From: Mesotaenium endlicherianum
Lineage: Eukaryota; Streptophyta; Zygnematophyceae; Zygnematales; Mesotaeniaceae
Length of the DNA: 64,000 nucleotides
Direction: 5' to 3'
NCBI GenBank assembly: GCA_009602735.1
Contig: WELA01013825.1
Coordinates: 219,590 to 283,589 of the forward strand
Shown: one piece after another, positions 12,304 through 25,100 of the stretch
Layout: each line of letters opens with the position of its first letter
How positions within the stretch are numbered: position 1 is the stretch's first letter
Made by a program: the position numbers and the translations under genes
The notes under the pieces: generated by a model
What the model was told of the DNA's origin: nothing
Databases searched by the model: none
Seen by the model: only the letters and a program-made list of their open reading frames with translations

Positions 12304-13450
12304 TGTCATGATTTATTAAGTCGAGGTTGACGTGCAAACCCAAGCTCTACTTGTGGGAACCGTCAACCTAGGAAAACCAACTTTGCATTGACTTTACGCA
12401 TCCATATGTTGACCTTCTCTAGATTTCCAAGTCACCAAAGTGTAGCGCGTCGAAGCATCTTCCGAATGGCACCGGTTTCGCGTCATTTGGTTAATTATCG
12501 AGCGAGATAGACGCGATCTAGTCCGCACTCCTTTCGGCAACTAGCGGAACCACACCAAATGGCCAACTTGTGACTCACTGCACTCAAAGGTGACAATGTT
12601 GACTATTCGTGACCCCAAGGACCCCTAGCTTTGTGCGCACAAATCCGCGAGCCCTTTAGACTACATAAGTCTTGCATTTCCATAGTATAAGTGCATCATT
12701 GAGGCTATAACTTGGTGACTGCCTCACCCACGTCTAGAGGAAGCTTCCTCAAGTTTCAGATTCACTTTTGAGGCGCTATCTAGGTAGAACTACCCAAGGT
12801 AAGCTCCACCAATGAGAGACACTTAGCATATTCTACGTGCTTTGCTTTGATTGGTTTGAGTTATGCTTAGCCTATAGGAGTGCTAGTACATGCCATGTAC
12901 ACATTAGTGGACATAGGAGAGCCTCCTAGAGTGACTACATGCATTGGATCCGCCGCATACGACGCCGGGTTTTCAGGAGTATAAGTGCTAGAGATGTCCC
13001 TAGAGGAACATCTTTTTAGAAGTCCCATTATGCCAGTTGTAAGTCACAGAGATTATCAGTAAAGCTTACACTTTTATCTCTTGTGTTTTTAGGACCACTT
13101 AGTCTCTCTCTTGTGAAGAGCAAGCCTTGCTGGCTTCCAGTCACTAGAAGAACTTCACAAGTGGTGAGCAAAGTCACAGCTTATATCCCCTGCCATAGGA
13201 CTACTCTTGAAGATCATGATGTGCTTCCAGTGATCTTTTGGGCCAGACTTCATTAGTTGTTTTCCTACCAGATTACAGTCTTGAGGTGCTCACTCTGGAG
13301 AGTACACACTCCTTAATTAAAACATTTGAGTCTTGACTGTCGTTTGGCTATAAAGTCGCATGTATTATAGACTTCATTACAGCAAAGTCTGCTTGCATAT
13401 TATGCATTGCTTGTGTCGATGATACGCACCCAACCTCCTACCGCACGACA
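12304..13450 (+). mobile_element. Solo LTR 2 of the same family
   Basis: This unit is related to the one at 10923 along its length. Shared landmarks include the start TGTCATGATTTATTAAGTCG, an AGCTTCCTCAAG block near 12738, a GTGAAGAGCAAGCC block near 13108 and the end CGCACGACA. It is flanked by TTGG (12300-12303 and 13451-13454), which differs from the duplication of unit 1 and so indicates a separate insertion. Confidence 0.65.
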
Positions 13451-13671
13451 TTGGTTATTGTAAAGGGATGTCCTTTAAGTCAACTTAAGAGCTTGCTATG
13501 CATGTCTGTCAAGCACTTTGAGAGTCTCAATTTTTCTCATAACTATGAGCAATTTAACAAGCACTATGCCAATCTTTATCTATAAGCTGCAACAAGTCAA
13601 TAATCTATCCAATTTGCGGGTGTATTTTAAAAGTTTCATTCCCATGATAAACCCTTCGACAACCCAGAGGT

Positions 13672-14803
13672 TGTCATCATTTGCTGAGTCGAGGTCGATG
13701 CACAAAGCCGAGCTACAAGTGTGTAAAGAATCAACCTAGTACTACCATTTTAAATTTGACTTTACAAATGCTTATGCTGACTTTTTCTAAGTTTCCAAGT
13801 TATGAAAGTGTATTGCATTGAGTTAAATTCCAAACGCGACCAGTTTCGCGTCATTTGGATAGAAATCGAAGGAGATATCTGCATTATTATGACTGCCCAC
13901 CTACTGGCCCCTAGCACGGTCTATTGGGAAGGCCCCAATGGCCAATTCGCGACTTTGCGGAACTCTTTGCGATCCCAAAAGAATTCCTCTATGTGCATCA
14001 TATTTGCAAGCCCTCCCGTGCACATATACCTCACATTTCCAGAGTAATGGTGCTCCAAGTTGAATATAACTTGATAACTGCAACATCTACAGCTACGGGA
14101 AGCTTTCTCAAGTTACAAATTCACTTTTGAGGCACTATGTAATACACAATGGTCAAGGTAAGCTCAGCCAATGAGGAGCTCTTGGCATATTCTTGCATGC
14201 AGTGTTATTGACTTGAGTTGTGGCTAGCCTATTGGGCTGCTAGTATATCAACTACACACCTTTGTGGAAGTAATTAGGCTCTACAAGTGTGACCCCATGC
14301 ATTGCATCCGCGCCAAACCCGCCGGTTTGTAAGGAGTATAAAGCTCTTGAGATGTCCCTAGTGAGGCATCTTTTAACAGTCCTTGAAGCAAGTTGCAAAT
14401 GACGAAGTTATCAATGAAGTTGACACTTTCATTTCTTCTTGTTTTTAGGGTCAGTTGTCTCCCTCGAGAAGAGCATACAATTCTTTTCGGCTGATTCCCG
14501 GTTACTTGACGAACTCCACAAGTAGTGAGTAAAGTTTCAGCTTAAGTTCATGTAGAGTCTACTTTAAAGAAATCCTTCAAGTGAGCTATCGGTGATTTTT
14601 TAGCTCTACCTCATTATTTTTCTTCTAACCAATCTTCAGTCTTATGATGCTCACTTTGAATAGTACAAACTCTTTAATAAGCATTTTAAATCTATGCCCT
14701 CTTGTTGGCTATGAAGCCATATGTATCATAGACTTAATTGCAGCAAAGCCTGGAGATTTGTATTGCTTATGCTGCAGAACAATTGAGCTCTTGACGCACG
14801 ACA
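13672..14803 (+). mobile_element. Solo LTR 3 of the same family
   Basis: This is the most diverged of the three units, beginning TGTCATCATTTGCTGAGTCG and ending CGCACGACA. The flanks AGGT (13668-13671) and AGGG (14804-14807) are a decayed possible target duplication. The spacers between the three units (about 250 and 220 bp) are not alike, so this is not a simple tandem array. Confidence 0.6.
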
Positions 14804-16124
14804 AGGGCTTGAATAGGGAACAGGGTTCCTTTGCATGTGTGGAAGGGGACGCCAAAGTGGGGAAGAATGTATAATCTTGCTAGGTCATAGAGATTTAAAG
14901 CTTGTGATCGTTTTTGGTAATGAGTACTGTCGCTCAAGTTGCAAGTGTCCACAATTTTTTTTTTATATGAAGGTAAGCTCGAAGGGCGTGATTTTGGTGC
15001 CCAAAGATGACAAAAATATTTCAATCCAAATTTTTTATAGTCTAGCTTTAAATCCTTCTTATTAGGCATAATCTCAATTTTGCACACACAATCACTGACA
15101 AGTGGCGTTTCTTTTGACATTGTTTTTCTTTTTGATAAGTTCCCTTGTCTACCTCTTCCACATATCAACCATGACCTTTGCCTACACAAACTTAATATAT
15201 TTTGCACTGAAGGTTTGCAGCTCATCTTTCCAAATGTGTAACTATCTTCATATATATGCTTCCCATGTCACCACAATTTTTTCAGATATTTGAGTATGTT
15301 CTTATCTATACAACAGAAAAACAACATGAACTTTCCTCATTGTTTCTTATTGTGATCAATTATTTACCTTACAATCTAAGAAACTGGCAATTGGTTCAAA
15401 AAATGACTACTTGTTTTACTTGGTTAATATGTGGTTTTTTGCACAATAATTATGTACTCGTTATGTTTTTTTGAAGACAAATGTAACCAAATGAATGGAT
15501 AAAATCGCTTGATATTCAAAATGTTCAACATCAAAATGGCAAAAATTGACCGACACGCTCTTGCACATAAAAACATTCTAGAGGTCCTTTACACACACAA
15601 ACAATATAGAGAAGAAGCAAGACACTCCAACGGCCTAGCAAGTGCCCAAGCCAATCATTCTTTAGATGCAAGATTATGCTTAGTGCTATGGGCAGCCGAA
15701 TATAACTTTGACCAGTGCTTGCTAGATATAGCTTTAGATGTAAATATGTACAAAGAGGAAGCTTCCAAAAATTATAATATGCTCATTTGAGGTTACTCGA
15801 TGAAGTATCCTTGTGGTCACCTATACTTTGAATACTCTTGAAGGTTCTATGTTGGTAAATCTAATTCATAGGGTGATGGAAGTCGCAATGCAATACGAGA
15901 ATGCCAAGAAGGTAACATTGGAAGGGCCATGGCGCGTTGTATAGAGATGGGAGGTATCAAGAAGTTGCGCTAAGGGCCCAAAGGATACCTCAGATATCTC
16001 ACTTTGAACACGGAAGTTTCTTAAATCTACATACGACACTTTGGGTGTTGGTAACACATAAGCACTCTGCTTAACGATTATGATTCCTAACAACTTAAGA
16101 AAAGGCAAAAGAGTCTCACCAACC

Positions 16125-16415
16125 AATAGAGCAAAACCCTCCTCATCCCTATTCTGCCCGAGATTATCAAGAATCTTCTCAACCTTATCTTCCTAGCGCC
16201 CAACAATTTGTCACCGATCCCTTAAATGTGCATAGAGTCGTCTCCATCGTAGTTAGATCACTTTAGCATCTTCAAACAACTTCTCGCAGATCTTAGTTAT
16301 CGTGCACTCAAGCGCAGTCTTTAATGCGGTTGTCGTGGTTCAGTGGCCCAAGACATCTTTACTCACACGCTTGATCGTGCATTAGTTCACTTGCATCGTC
16401 GATTTGTTTCAAATG
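16125..16415 (-). repeat. Diverged dispersed repeat, copy a (protein-like on minus strand)
   Basis: This stretch aligns by eye, in the same orientation, with 18655-18950. On the minus strand copy a can be read as VEKILDNLGQNRDEEGFALL, and copy b has the related DEKIFGRLRKNKDKEGFALL. That suggests an old coding family, host or transposon, now in fragments. I do not recognise the family. Confidence 0.45.
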
Positions 16416-18654
16416 ATGACCCCCACGTGTGGTTGACATCCTGAAAATCATCAACCGCGACATTTATTCTTCGTTGAAAGAATGTGGTGACATTGATAAG
16501 TGGCAGTCACGGACGTTGGCAAGGCACAAAAGTATTACACTAGCTTACAGTGCCAATGCATACTGAAGTAATGACAATTTTTGGAAAAGTTTAAGTGATG
16601 TCATGCTTAAATGCGTCGGACCCAATTGCATGTGTCCTGCCAACGAGCAATTAACTAGTCGATGCCGCACGCGTAGCACTTCAACCCTCACATATAGAAT
16701 GGCCAATTTCATCGCCCATTCCTACCCAAACATTGCTTATCACCTTGCCAAGGACCATGGCTATTATCGCCTGACAAAGTCATGCTTCTTGAAAGGGCAA
16801 AGGGTTGCGAGGAGTGCGCCCATACACACTCACGCACCCTCACCCGCGAGTGGAAGCGTCACGAGGACCTTTCCTAGTTGCATACACAAGGTGGAGTAGC
16901 CTGGCGGTGTGCCACTCTTGCAAGTGAGAGAGAGCTACATGTGAGAGGAGTTGAAAAGAACTCACTTGATTTAGAAAAGTCGTGTACAAGATAAGAAGGT
17001 TAGACTAGAATAGATTAGGCTCCCTCTTTCTCTTTATGCTTTCCATTTATGCTTCAACTCCAGAACCTTCTACTATGGCTCCTTCCATGTAGGCGACCTT
17101 GCCTAGTTGGACAAGTTAGCACACTCACACGCACACAATCACACTCTAGAATATTCTACTACACAATCCACTAACTCCTCATGGAGTTTCTTGAATTTGC
17201 ACGATCACTTTGGAACTCTACGTATCGTACATAGTTTCTAGAAATTTCATAATTCAATGTCCTACGTCCTGAACTCCAATCGAGGTTTTTGTCACTGGAC
17301 CTGTCCTTGTCACTAAATTGAATCTGTGACATTTGAAACTCACTAAAAACTTCCAAAACTCATAACTTTCTCAATACTTATCCAAACGACTTGAAACAAA
17401 GATCAAATGTAAGGTCATAGGCTTATGAAGTGCATTTTTGAGTTCCATGAAAGTATTTTGAGTGCATAGAGTGCATTTTGGTATAAAGTTCATCGAATTT
17501 GGTTAAGTTTGAGAGAGTTACATATTTCTGAAGTTTAATTAGTTTTGAAGTCGGTTGACGACTGTCCTTAATTCGCGGTGAGCGCGATCGTCGGATTGAC
17601 CGACAGCGTCGAGCGATCTGGCCCGTTAGAGTGAACTCAAACCTTCGCGTAAGTTCGGCTGACGCGGAGTGCCGACTAGGTCGATTTACTTAGAAGTTTT
17701 GATTTAGCCTAGCGCGCCTAAGATGGAATATTCTAGTAATGTCGATGCATGTATGTGGACGTCAATTCGACCCAACACATCAGATGAGACTGTCTCGGCA
17801 TACTCACGAATGTTCAGGAAGGGACGAATTGACGAACACTTAGGAAATTCCGTAGCTTCCTCCTAGAGAGGAGCACTTAGGCAAAAAACTAAAAATAGGC
17901 ATAACTTCTTCATTTCTTATCAACTTTCACTTCTGTAAATTTTTATAGGTTTGTAATGACGAGGCCTTCCATCCTACATCATTTGTGAGCAGTTTCTTGC
18001 TTGTCAAAATGTGAAGTAATTTTCCTAAGCTTTCTCAGTGACATGCCGCTGCACTCTTTAGTATGATTGCAACTAGTTCTTTTCCTTGTGAGTCACTACG
18101 CTTCCACTAGGGCACTCTGCTCTTTTCACCAAAATTCTTCTAAATTCACACTCTATGCATATAATATACTAGAAAAATATAAAGTCCACATTCATAACCT
18201 TACACTCCTCTCACAACGCTGTTGACACCAATACTCATGCACTTGTCTTGAGCAAAACTTTTCATAGTAAAGCAGTTTGTATATGATATAATCACCTTCT
18301 TATTTTTCTAACTAAACAAACTATCATCCAACTTGACCCAACTGGGTAAAAGCAATTTAAAAAAGTCACAATGAATCATATCAGTAACAATATATAGCAA
18401 GTAAAATGCCCAATGTTCAGAAGAACGTCCTTGTGGCAATACTTACTATTTTGGGAGTTACAAAAGATCTTTACAATAATAAAGGCTTCTTATCAGCTAT
18501 ATTTTCTTTTATGGTCAAAATCGGAGCATCTCAAATATATTGTGGAGCTTGCTCACGACTACATCCAACACTTAGGGTTGTTGTTAGCACTTTGCGTAGT
18601 GGCAGGTGCGATTATTGAATATTGAAGAAGAATCACAAAACACCATTCCTTAAT

Positions 18655-18950
18655 AAGGCAAAGCCCTCTTTATCCTTATTCTTCCTTAGTCTTCCAAAAA
18701 TCTTCTCATCTTATGTTCCTCGAGCCTAGCGATCTGCCGCCGTATCTCTCAAGTGTGCCAAAAGCTAAATCCATTGTAGCTGGAACACTCCAGTAATTCC
18801 AAACTTCTTGCAGCTTCTACCAATCGTTGTAACTCAAACCCAGTCTCGAGTAACTTGAAATTGTCGCAGTTCAGTCGCCCAGGAGATGAACATTCACACG
18901 CTTGAGCGCCTGTCGGTTGACATGTGTCGTCAACTTGCTGATACGTTGGA
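18655..18950 (-). repeat. Diverged dispersed repeat, copy b
   Basis: This is the partner of the repeat at 16125-16415. The two share blocks such as AATCTTCTCA and CACACGCTTGA at matching spacing, with many differences between them. Confidence 0.45.
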
Positions 18951-19021
18951 AACGCACGCTCAGTAGGCAGTCGGATAACTACCAGGCGCGACAACAAGTG
19001 GGTTTGAGCATGGTTTGAGGC

Positions 19022-20624
19022 CAGGCCAGGGATAATTACACATTTACCATCGATTGATGCCGAAAGACCAGATCCACCATCGATTTGCACAAATTGAATA
19101 GACACATACAGATTCTGCCAATTTGGACAGATATACTACTTTTTTGTCTCGAACCCCTTCGGATACATAGCGATGAGAACGAAGGCTCTTCTTTATCACT
19201 AGGTCCTGTCAGTAAACTCGTGTAAGTAAGACTTACACGAACAAACGAGGGAGTGAAGTTGTTGCTCTCAAATGCTCTCAAAGTAGGTAATTTGTTTCCG
19301 AGGAGAGAATCTTGCTTCGGCCTCAGAAGAAAAACTGGAAGGGATACCAATTGCTACAAGGTGAACCCGAAAGTTTGACTGGAGGGGAGGGCCGAAAGAA
19401 CCAAATTCGATCCACGAAGAGGCAATTAAGGAGGTGAAGAACGTACATGGATTACAAAAAGATAACTGAGCTGTTCGGCTGATGTGCTTATTTAGGGAGA
19501 CGAAAACCCTGATGAAGAATGTACAAACAAGAGCGAAGAACACCAAATTGAATGGGCGCGAACTTCTGCAACGAGTCGTAAACCTTGCAAAAATCTTGGA
19601 GATTCAAAAGGACTCAAAGGCATCAATCGTGGTGAGTTAGATTGGGCACTACTTTTGCGTTCAAAAAAGGTTGTCAGGTGAAATGAGACTACTCGCACGA
19701 CTTAGGGCCAGTTTATAGTGGCCACAGGCACTCGATTGATCAACGCGAATAGCGGAATTGAAAATTACGAGATCGAAGCGACGAAGACAAAATAGATGAC
19801 CAAGTTTCAAACAGCTAAACAAAAAAAGCGTTCACAGTGCACAGGCACAAAATCGATTGAGGGAAATGGTACAATCCCCTCCACATAATGTCGCGTTTCG
19901 TCTCCGCGTCATTTCCGGGCTCGGTCAGACCTCACAAAGCATATTTTAACATCGTGCATCGTTCATCTTGCTCTTAAAATTAGACAAATTTGTGCGCGAT
20001 ACGTTCAGAGACGAGTGTTGTGTAAAAACTTGGTGGACGCGAATATTTTTTTCTCTACTCCTTGTCGTCCCGGTATCGTTAGCAAAAATAAGAAAGTACT
20101 CCACGGGTACATCCTTCTTTGATTCCCCTACCGAATACCGATAGTCCTTATGATCGAGTGGTCGTCGAGGAGGGGTCATTTGAGAGGTCGAACACATTCC
20201 AGAATTTCAATTCTGCTCGAGAGCAGAAATGAAAAGGCGAGGTCGATTGATTGAAACCAGAAAGTTCAATCAAATTCTTCACAAACTTCAATCGCGTCGC
20301 GCCTTGACACCACTGTAAACACCAGTTTCATCGCGCTAAAATTGAAAATGTACTTCAAGGTACAGCGAAGTACTTTCCAATCAATCGACCCGGCATCGAT
20401 TTGGCCACTGTAAACTGGCCCTTATACAGTGAAAAACTGAAAGTGCTCGACAGCACTCGCAATATCAAGTAATGTCAAAGCGTGCAGTGAGAAAGCAGCT
20501 AAAGAGGGTCAAGACAAAAAAGTAGTATTTCTGTCCAAATTGGCAGAATCTGTATATAAGTTTGCGCCAATCGATGGTGAATCTTGTCTTTCGGCATCAA
20601 TCGATGGTAAATAGTTAATTATCC
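19022..20624. mobile_element. Mutator-like long-TIR element, non-autonomous, carrying a nested insertion
   Basis: The sequence 19030-19148 is the inverted counterpart of 20513-20624, with ends GGATAATTA and TAATTATCC and about 112-119 bp of arm. TTTGAGGC stands at 19014-19021 and again at 20625-20632, a possible target duplication of 8-9 bp. Long terminal inverted repeats with an 8-11 bp duplication are typical of Mutator-like elements. I see no transposase. Without the nested element the original insertion is about 0.9 kb. Confidence 0.6.
19705..20421. mobile_element. PIF/Harbinger (Tourist-like) non-autonomous element nested in the Mutator-like element
   Basis: The 717-bp unit starts GGGCCAGTTTATAGTGGCCA and ends with its inverted copy (TGGCCACTGTAAACTGGCCC), one mismatch in 20. 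It is flanked by TTA at 19702-19704 and 20422-20424. A 3-bp TTA/TAA duplication with GGGCC ends is the hallmark of PIF/Harbinger and Tourist elements. No transposase is encoded. Confidence 0.72.
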
Positions 20625-20632
20625 TTTGAGGC

Positions 20633-22198
20633 TAATTAAGGCGATGGGAGAGGACCAGAGAGGACGCTGGTATTTTACCGACTTTTGAACGGTCAAAGGG
20701 TGCAGTAGACTGAACGGTAAGTGGTCAAGTAGATTGAAGATGAAGCACTTGTAAAGTCCGTCCGATTATATTGTTGTGGTCATATCGGATGGCCAAAATT
20801 TAGGGAAGGTCTGGCAAAAGGTACATATATCCCATATGAGCCTCTTTGGGCGGCTTCTTCACCGACGAAAGCGACAAAGAAGCTTTACTCTTTTTGGGCT
20901 AAAAGCATACGACTTTCTACCAGTTTCTACGTGAGGGTTGACCTTGTTCTGTTTCCGAGTGGTATTACTCTCAAATACTTTTCATATTCCAATGAAAATA
21001 AGCACAACTCATTGAAAAAAACCCATTTGAGGACCCCCACTGGTTTTTAATAGGTAGCTTGTCCACAATGTTTGTCACTGTAGGATTGCTTCGGCCCACT
21101 TCGGCCACTAAAATTTTAGCTTGAAGTGGAGAATCTATCTTGATTCGAAATCTATGTCTCTGTGTGTATCTCTGACGAGCTCCACGAGAGGAATCTAATA
21201 CATAGATCCGCGCCCCCATGGTCCCTATTTACGGATAGCAGCTGTTCCAAACTTCCACGTACAGTGGGCATCGTTCTGGAAATTCAGGGTACGAAGTAGA
21301 ATGGACGGAAATTTCATCACGAGAAACCAGTAGAGGTATTTTTGAACTTCGCATATATAATATGGTGTTTGATTGTGCTCAATAATTGTTGACAAAATTG
21401 ACCACTATTTCACCACTATTTCTAATAGCATTCGAACAAGGATATACGTCGACCGAAAAGCAGACTGGAATTTAGTACTTCCTTATGACAGTCCGGAGAG
21501 GGGGAACTGTGCCAACGTGCTCCATGTACAACATTATACACCCTCAGAAGACTCCTTATCTTCCGTGATTTGAACTACAAATGATTAATGCGCTTTGGGA
21601 AGATTTTTTTGGGATGTCCGAGCGCCGCACGACTTCCCACCATCCGGTGCCACACGGTTACAGCTGCGATATGACAAGTGCGGTCCCTGTATGGTCGGGG
21701 GTCCCGTAAATAGTCGTAACCAGTCGTATGCCGACCCCTCAATGTTATGGAGGCTGGAGCTGAACAAGATTTGCCGTAGAGCATTATTGGAGGCAAGATT
21801 GCACGTGGCCCGCAGTTCTCTCTGTTGAGCCTGACACATATTTGGCGCCCATTTCGAGGATGAACTTTGTTCATACATGAGTGTAGGAGCAATGGCGCAT
21901 ACAATAACCCATAATAACCGGCTGTTTGGTTCGAAGAGGTACTTTGACAAATCGCAAGGAAATTGTGATTCATGTAGGGTGCATGCCGAATGTAAGCGAT
22001 GACCAAGTGTGTTGATGCCATTTATTCTATGCGTCTTTGTGATAGTTTGTTATTACCTGATTGAGGTGTCAAATGGTCCTTCAATGGTGATTGGAAGGCC
22101 AGCCCGCACCAACTTGGTGGACTTGGGGCATTAGTGTTTCGTATTTTCGTTCCTCTCCCATTCGCTCCTACATCTCATATTGGCTGTTAGAAAAAGTC
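20633..22198. other. Intergenic DNA and probable kinesin promoter/5' UTR
   Basis: No ORF here resembles a known protein. The last few hundred bases before 22199 should hold the promoter and leader of the kinesin gene. I could not point to a convincing TATA box. Confidence 0.4.
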
Positions 22199-25100
22199 AT
22201 GAGCCCCTCAGAGATGGAAAGGCCTACCGCTCCAGTATATAGGTCTCGTGCTTCCCTTAACGAAGTAAACACAAAGAAGGGTCATGTGAAGGTGAACGGC
22301 TATTCTCTTAGTAGTGCGGACAAGGTTACGAATTTCAATGTCAAGGTTGTTTCTTCTCCCGAAAAAAGTGGTCTTTGGGATGGAAGAGCTGACGGATCAC
22401 TCTCGTCCTCAGACGAGAGTCCTCTCTCTGAAGCAGGTTGGCCTTTTACCGTCAGTCTCTTATTCTTAAGGTGCTAAGGACATTCGTCATACATGTCCTG
22501 TTATCTTTGACAAAACGAGTTTCACTAGTCCTGATGTCCCTTTACGAACAAGTTCCTTCTAGGAGTTATTACCTTGTTTTGTGTTGTGGGCTTTATCTGA
22601 CAGGCATGCAACACTGTAGAGCGCCATTGATGTATGCCTTGACAAGTAGGCACCTAGAGTTTCTACATGCCTTCTACAGTGCTGTCCGCTTTTATATGTC
22701 GAGTATAGTTGGTTCTGAATGGGATGTTCAGGCATGCTTTAATGCTTTATGGTGAGTACGTTCACTCAGTTGGGTTGGTTGTTTGGAGCTTTGTAGTCAT
22801 CTATCACTTCGGTTTGTTTTCACATTGTGAAGTCTAGTTCCTGGATGGCAGTGGCAATGTCTATCCAGTGAATGTTTCACAAGGTTCAACATATCGTGAC
22901 ATAGAAAGTGCAGTATGAGCACAGCTTTAGTGACCCATACAGTTGCACTGCTGGAAGACCAGATAGCTGCTGAGTACAGGCTATTGTCAGTGAAGGGTTT
23001 CAAGGTCACTACAGCACTGTCACGGTCTGACTTTTGGCAAAATGAGAAATGGGGACCAAAAAGTGCAGGATGAAGTCATCCTTGCAGGCTTTGCTCATTA
23101 CTTACCGGTCCAAATTGTCAGCCAATTAGAAGCAGAGAAAGACATGTATAGTTTTTTCATTGGTGTCATTCAGATAAAGGGCTGTTTGTCAGATGGGCAG
23201 GAAATGGAAGCGCTCTTGTGGAATCATCTTATGCGGCTAGCTCCTAACAAGAGAAAACAAGGGAAACATGATGAAGTTTTGTGCAGAAGTTTGTTCCTAC
23301 GTGGCTAAAGCGATTGGAATGTAGACCTAAAGTACTGGGGTATCTGCACAGTATTGTGGTGCTGAGGTGTGTGAACTCGTTCTTGATGATTTGCCGTGTT
23401 TTGAAGGATGGCCAGAGAGGGTCCGTGTGACAATACGCGTACGTCCACCTACTCCTGCTGAAGCGAAAAACGATGTAGGAACCCCAGCAATGGAAATAAG
23501 CCCCGACAATGACCGAGTTATCATCCACCCTTACAGGTGCTCATTTCATTTGCCTTCCTTGAAGCTGCCCGCGCAGCTGCAAAATTTCACTTCCAGTTCC
23601 AGTTCGTCCTTCCTTTGATGTACTCCCGTGAGATACCCAATCGTCTGCCTGCTGGCCTGGGTTTTTTAAAGTGGGATATGGTCAAGTTGAGATGCTACGA
23701 GCCCACTTCTCATAGACATCTGACTATTTTAAGTCTCATTCACAAGCCTCAGTGGTGACATGCATGCATTCTGTCGGCCTCGAAGACTCTCAACCTCCAG
23801 ACTCCTGTTGAGGTGCAGCCTTTACTATCACTGTTGTAGCTAAGTCCAGGCCTCCCTCAACCTTGAATGGAAGAGAACTGTTGAGCTCAATGAACAAGAA
23901 AATGCCGCAGGCGTACGAAAAACTTGGTAGCGACTCACCAGGGCCAACTGAACCTTTGGCGAGACAGTAGGCTGTTGGCGAGTGCGGACGTAAGATTGAG
24001 ATGCGGTATGTCAGGGTGGGGAGGGTAGGGATGAATGTTTGCAGCAGCCCCGTATTGAGGTCACCTGCTACACTTGCGCAGATGGGATAGACAGGCTGAT
24101 CTGAAGGTGCAGGGGCTCTACAACATGCTGTAGTACGGGCAACGGGATGAACTTGTGAAGACTTTCCACCACAAGAAGTGGGTGAATTAGGTTCCATCAG
24201 AACTGTGCCAGAAGCAAAAGTGAAAGGAGATACAGAGATTAAGGCTCTACACTTATTAAATGGTGAAAATGAGCCTAATACAGACGTCAGCTATCATGCA
24301 CTTGGACAGGTTGGGAATGATTGAGCCTGCAGAATTTCAGTTTGACGCGGTGCTTCCACCAGAGGCAGGACAGGGTGATGTGTACAATGTTGCAGCGCGA
24401 CCAATTGTCAGGGTATTTTCCTCTCTCTCCCCTCTCTCTCTCTGCGTGTGTGTGCGTGTGTGTGTGTGCCTGTTTGTGCCTGTCTGTGCCTGTGTGTGCA
24501 TGTGCACTTGCGTGCGCTCTTATATGTCAGAATCAGGCATGTGCAAGCTTATTTGTCTATTTCTGCAGTGAGGCAATGGGGATGTGTTCAAATTGAAGTT
24601 ATCTACGTACTTCACTTAGAAATGAAATATGCTCTACATTTGTGGGTCTTTCTTTGTCATCATTCAAATGCTTGGACTGCCCCCCCTACATTCAACCACG
24701 TCACCTCTGGTTAGGAAGATGATGGTTGGACAAGGGGATGCAGTGTAGCTCAGGCTCTCCGTCCTCTTTGACCTGGCAGGATGTTCTGAATGGGTACAAT
24801 GGCACGATCATGGCATACGGTCAGACTGGAGCTGGCAAAACCTACACGCTGTCCAGCACCATTCCTGAACAGCTAGGTGAGCCAATTGCCCTCACTCATG
24901 TTACTGTCGGGAGGGTTTATGTTTTGAAATGAGTGGTCTTGCCAGCCGGTTGTGTTCGTCTGCTTGTTGTTGGCCTCTTTTAAGCCGTGTCCTGGCCACC
25001 ACGTTACTATCCTGATAGTCAAATGAGGGCGTAACAGTCATGTTCAGGCACACTCAAGTTAAGAATACGCAGCTGCAAAAAATCTGGTCACCAATTGAAA

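Larger units (their letters stand above)
14808..19013. other. AT-rich intergenic DNA without a recognised gene
   Basis: Only short chance-like ORFs occur here, none with a family I recognise. It holds one pair of diverged repeats (listed separately) and a GC-richer patch near 17,560-17,700. Confidence 0.5.

Noticed and set aside
10919-14807. The three 1.1 kb units as a satellite or a single tandem array
   Set aside because: The spacers are unrelated and each unit has its own flanking short duplication, which fits separate LTR insertions better.
15866-16126. 86-codon minus-strand ORF in AT-rich DNA, continuous with the protein-like repeat
   Set aside because: It reads like a protein but matches nothing I know and has no clear gene structure, so it is kept only as part of the repeat observation.
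21575-22021. 148-codon minus-strand ORF upstream of the kinesin
   Set aside because: It has no recognisable domain, its composition is unlike the host exons, and a plus-strand ORF overlaps it. Probably chance.
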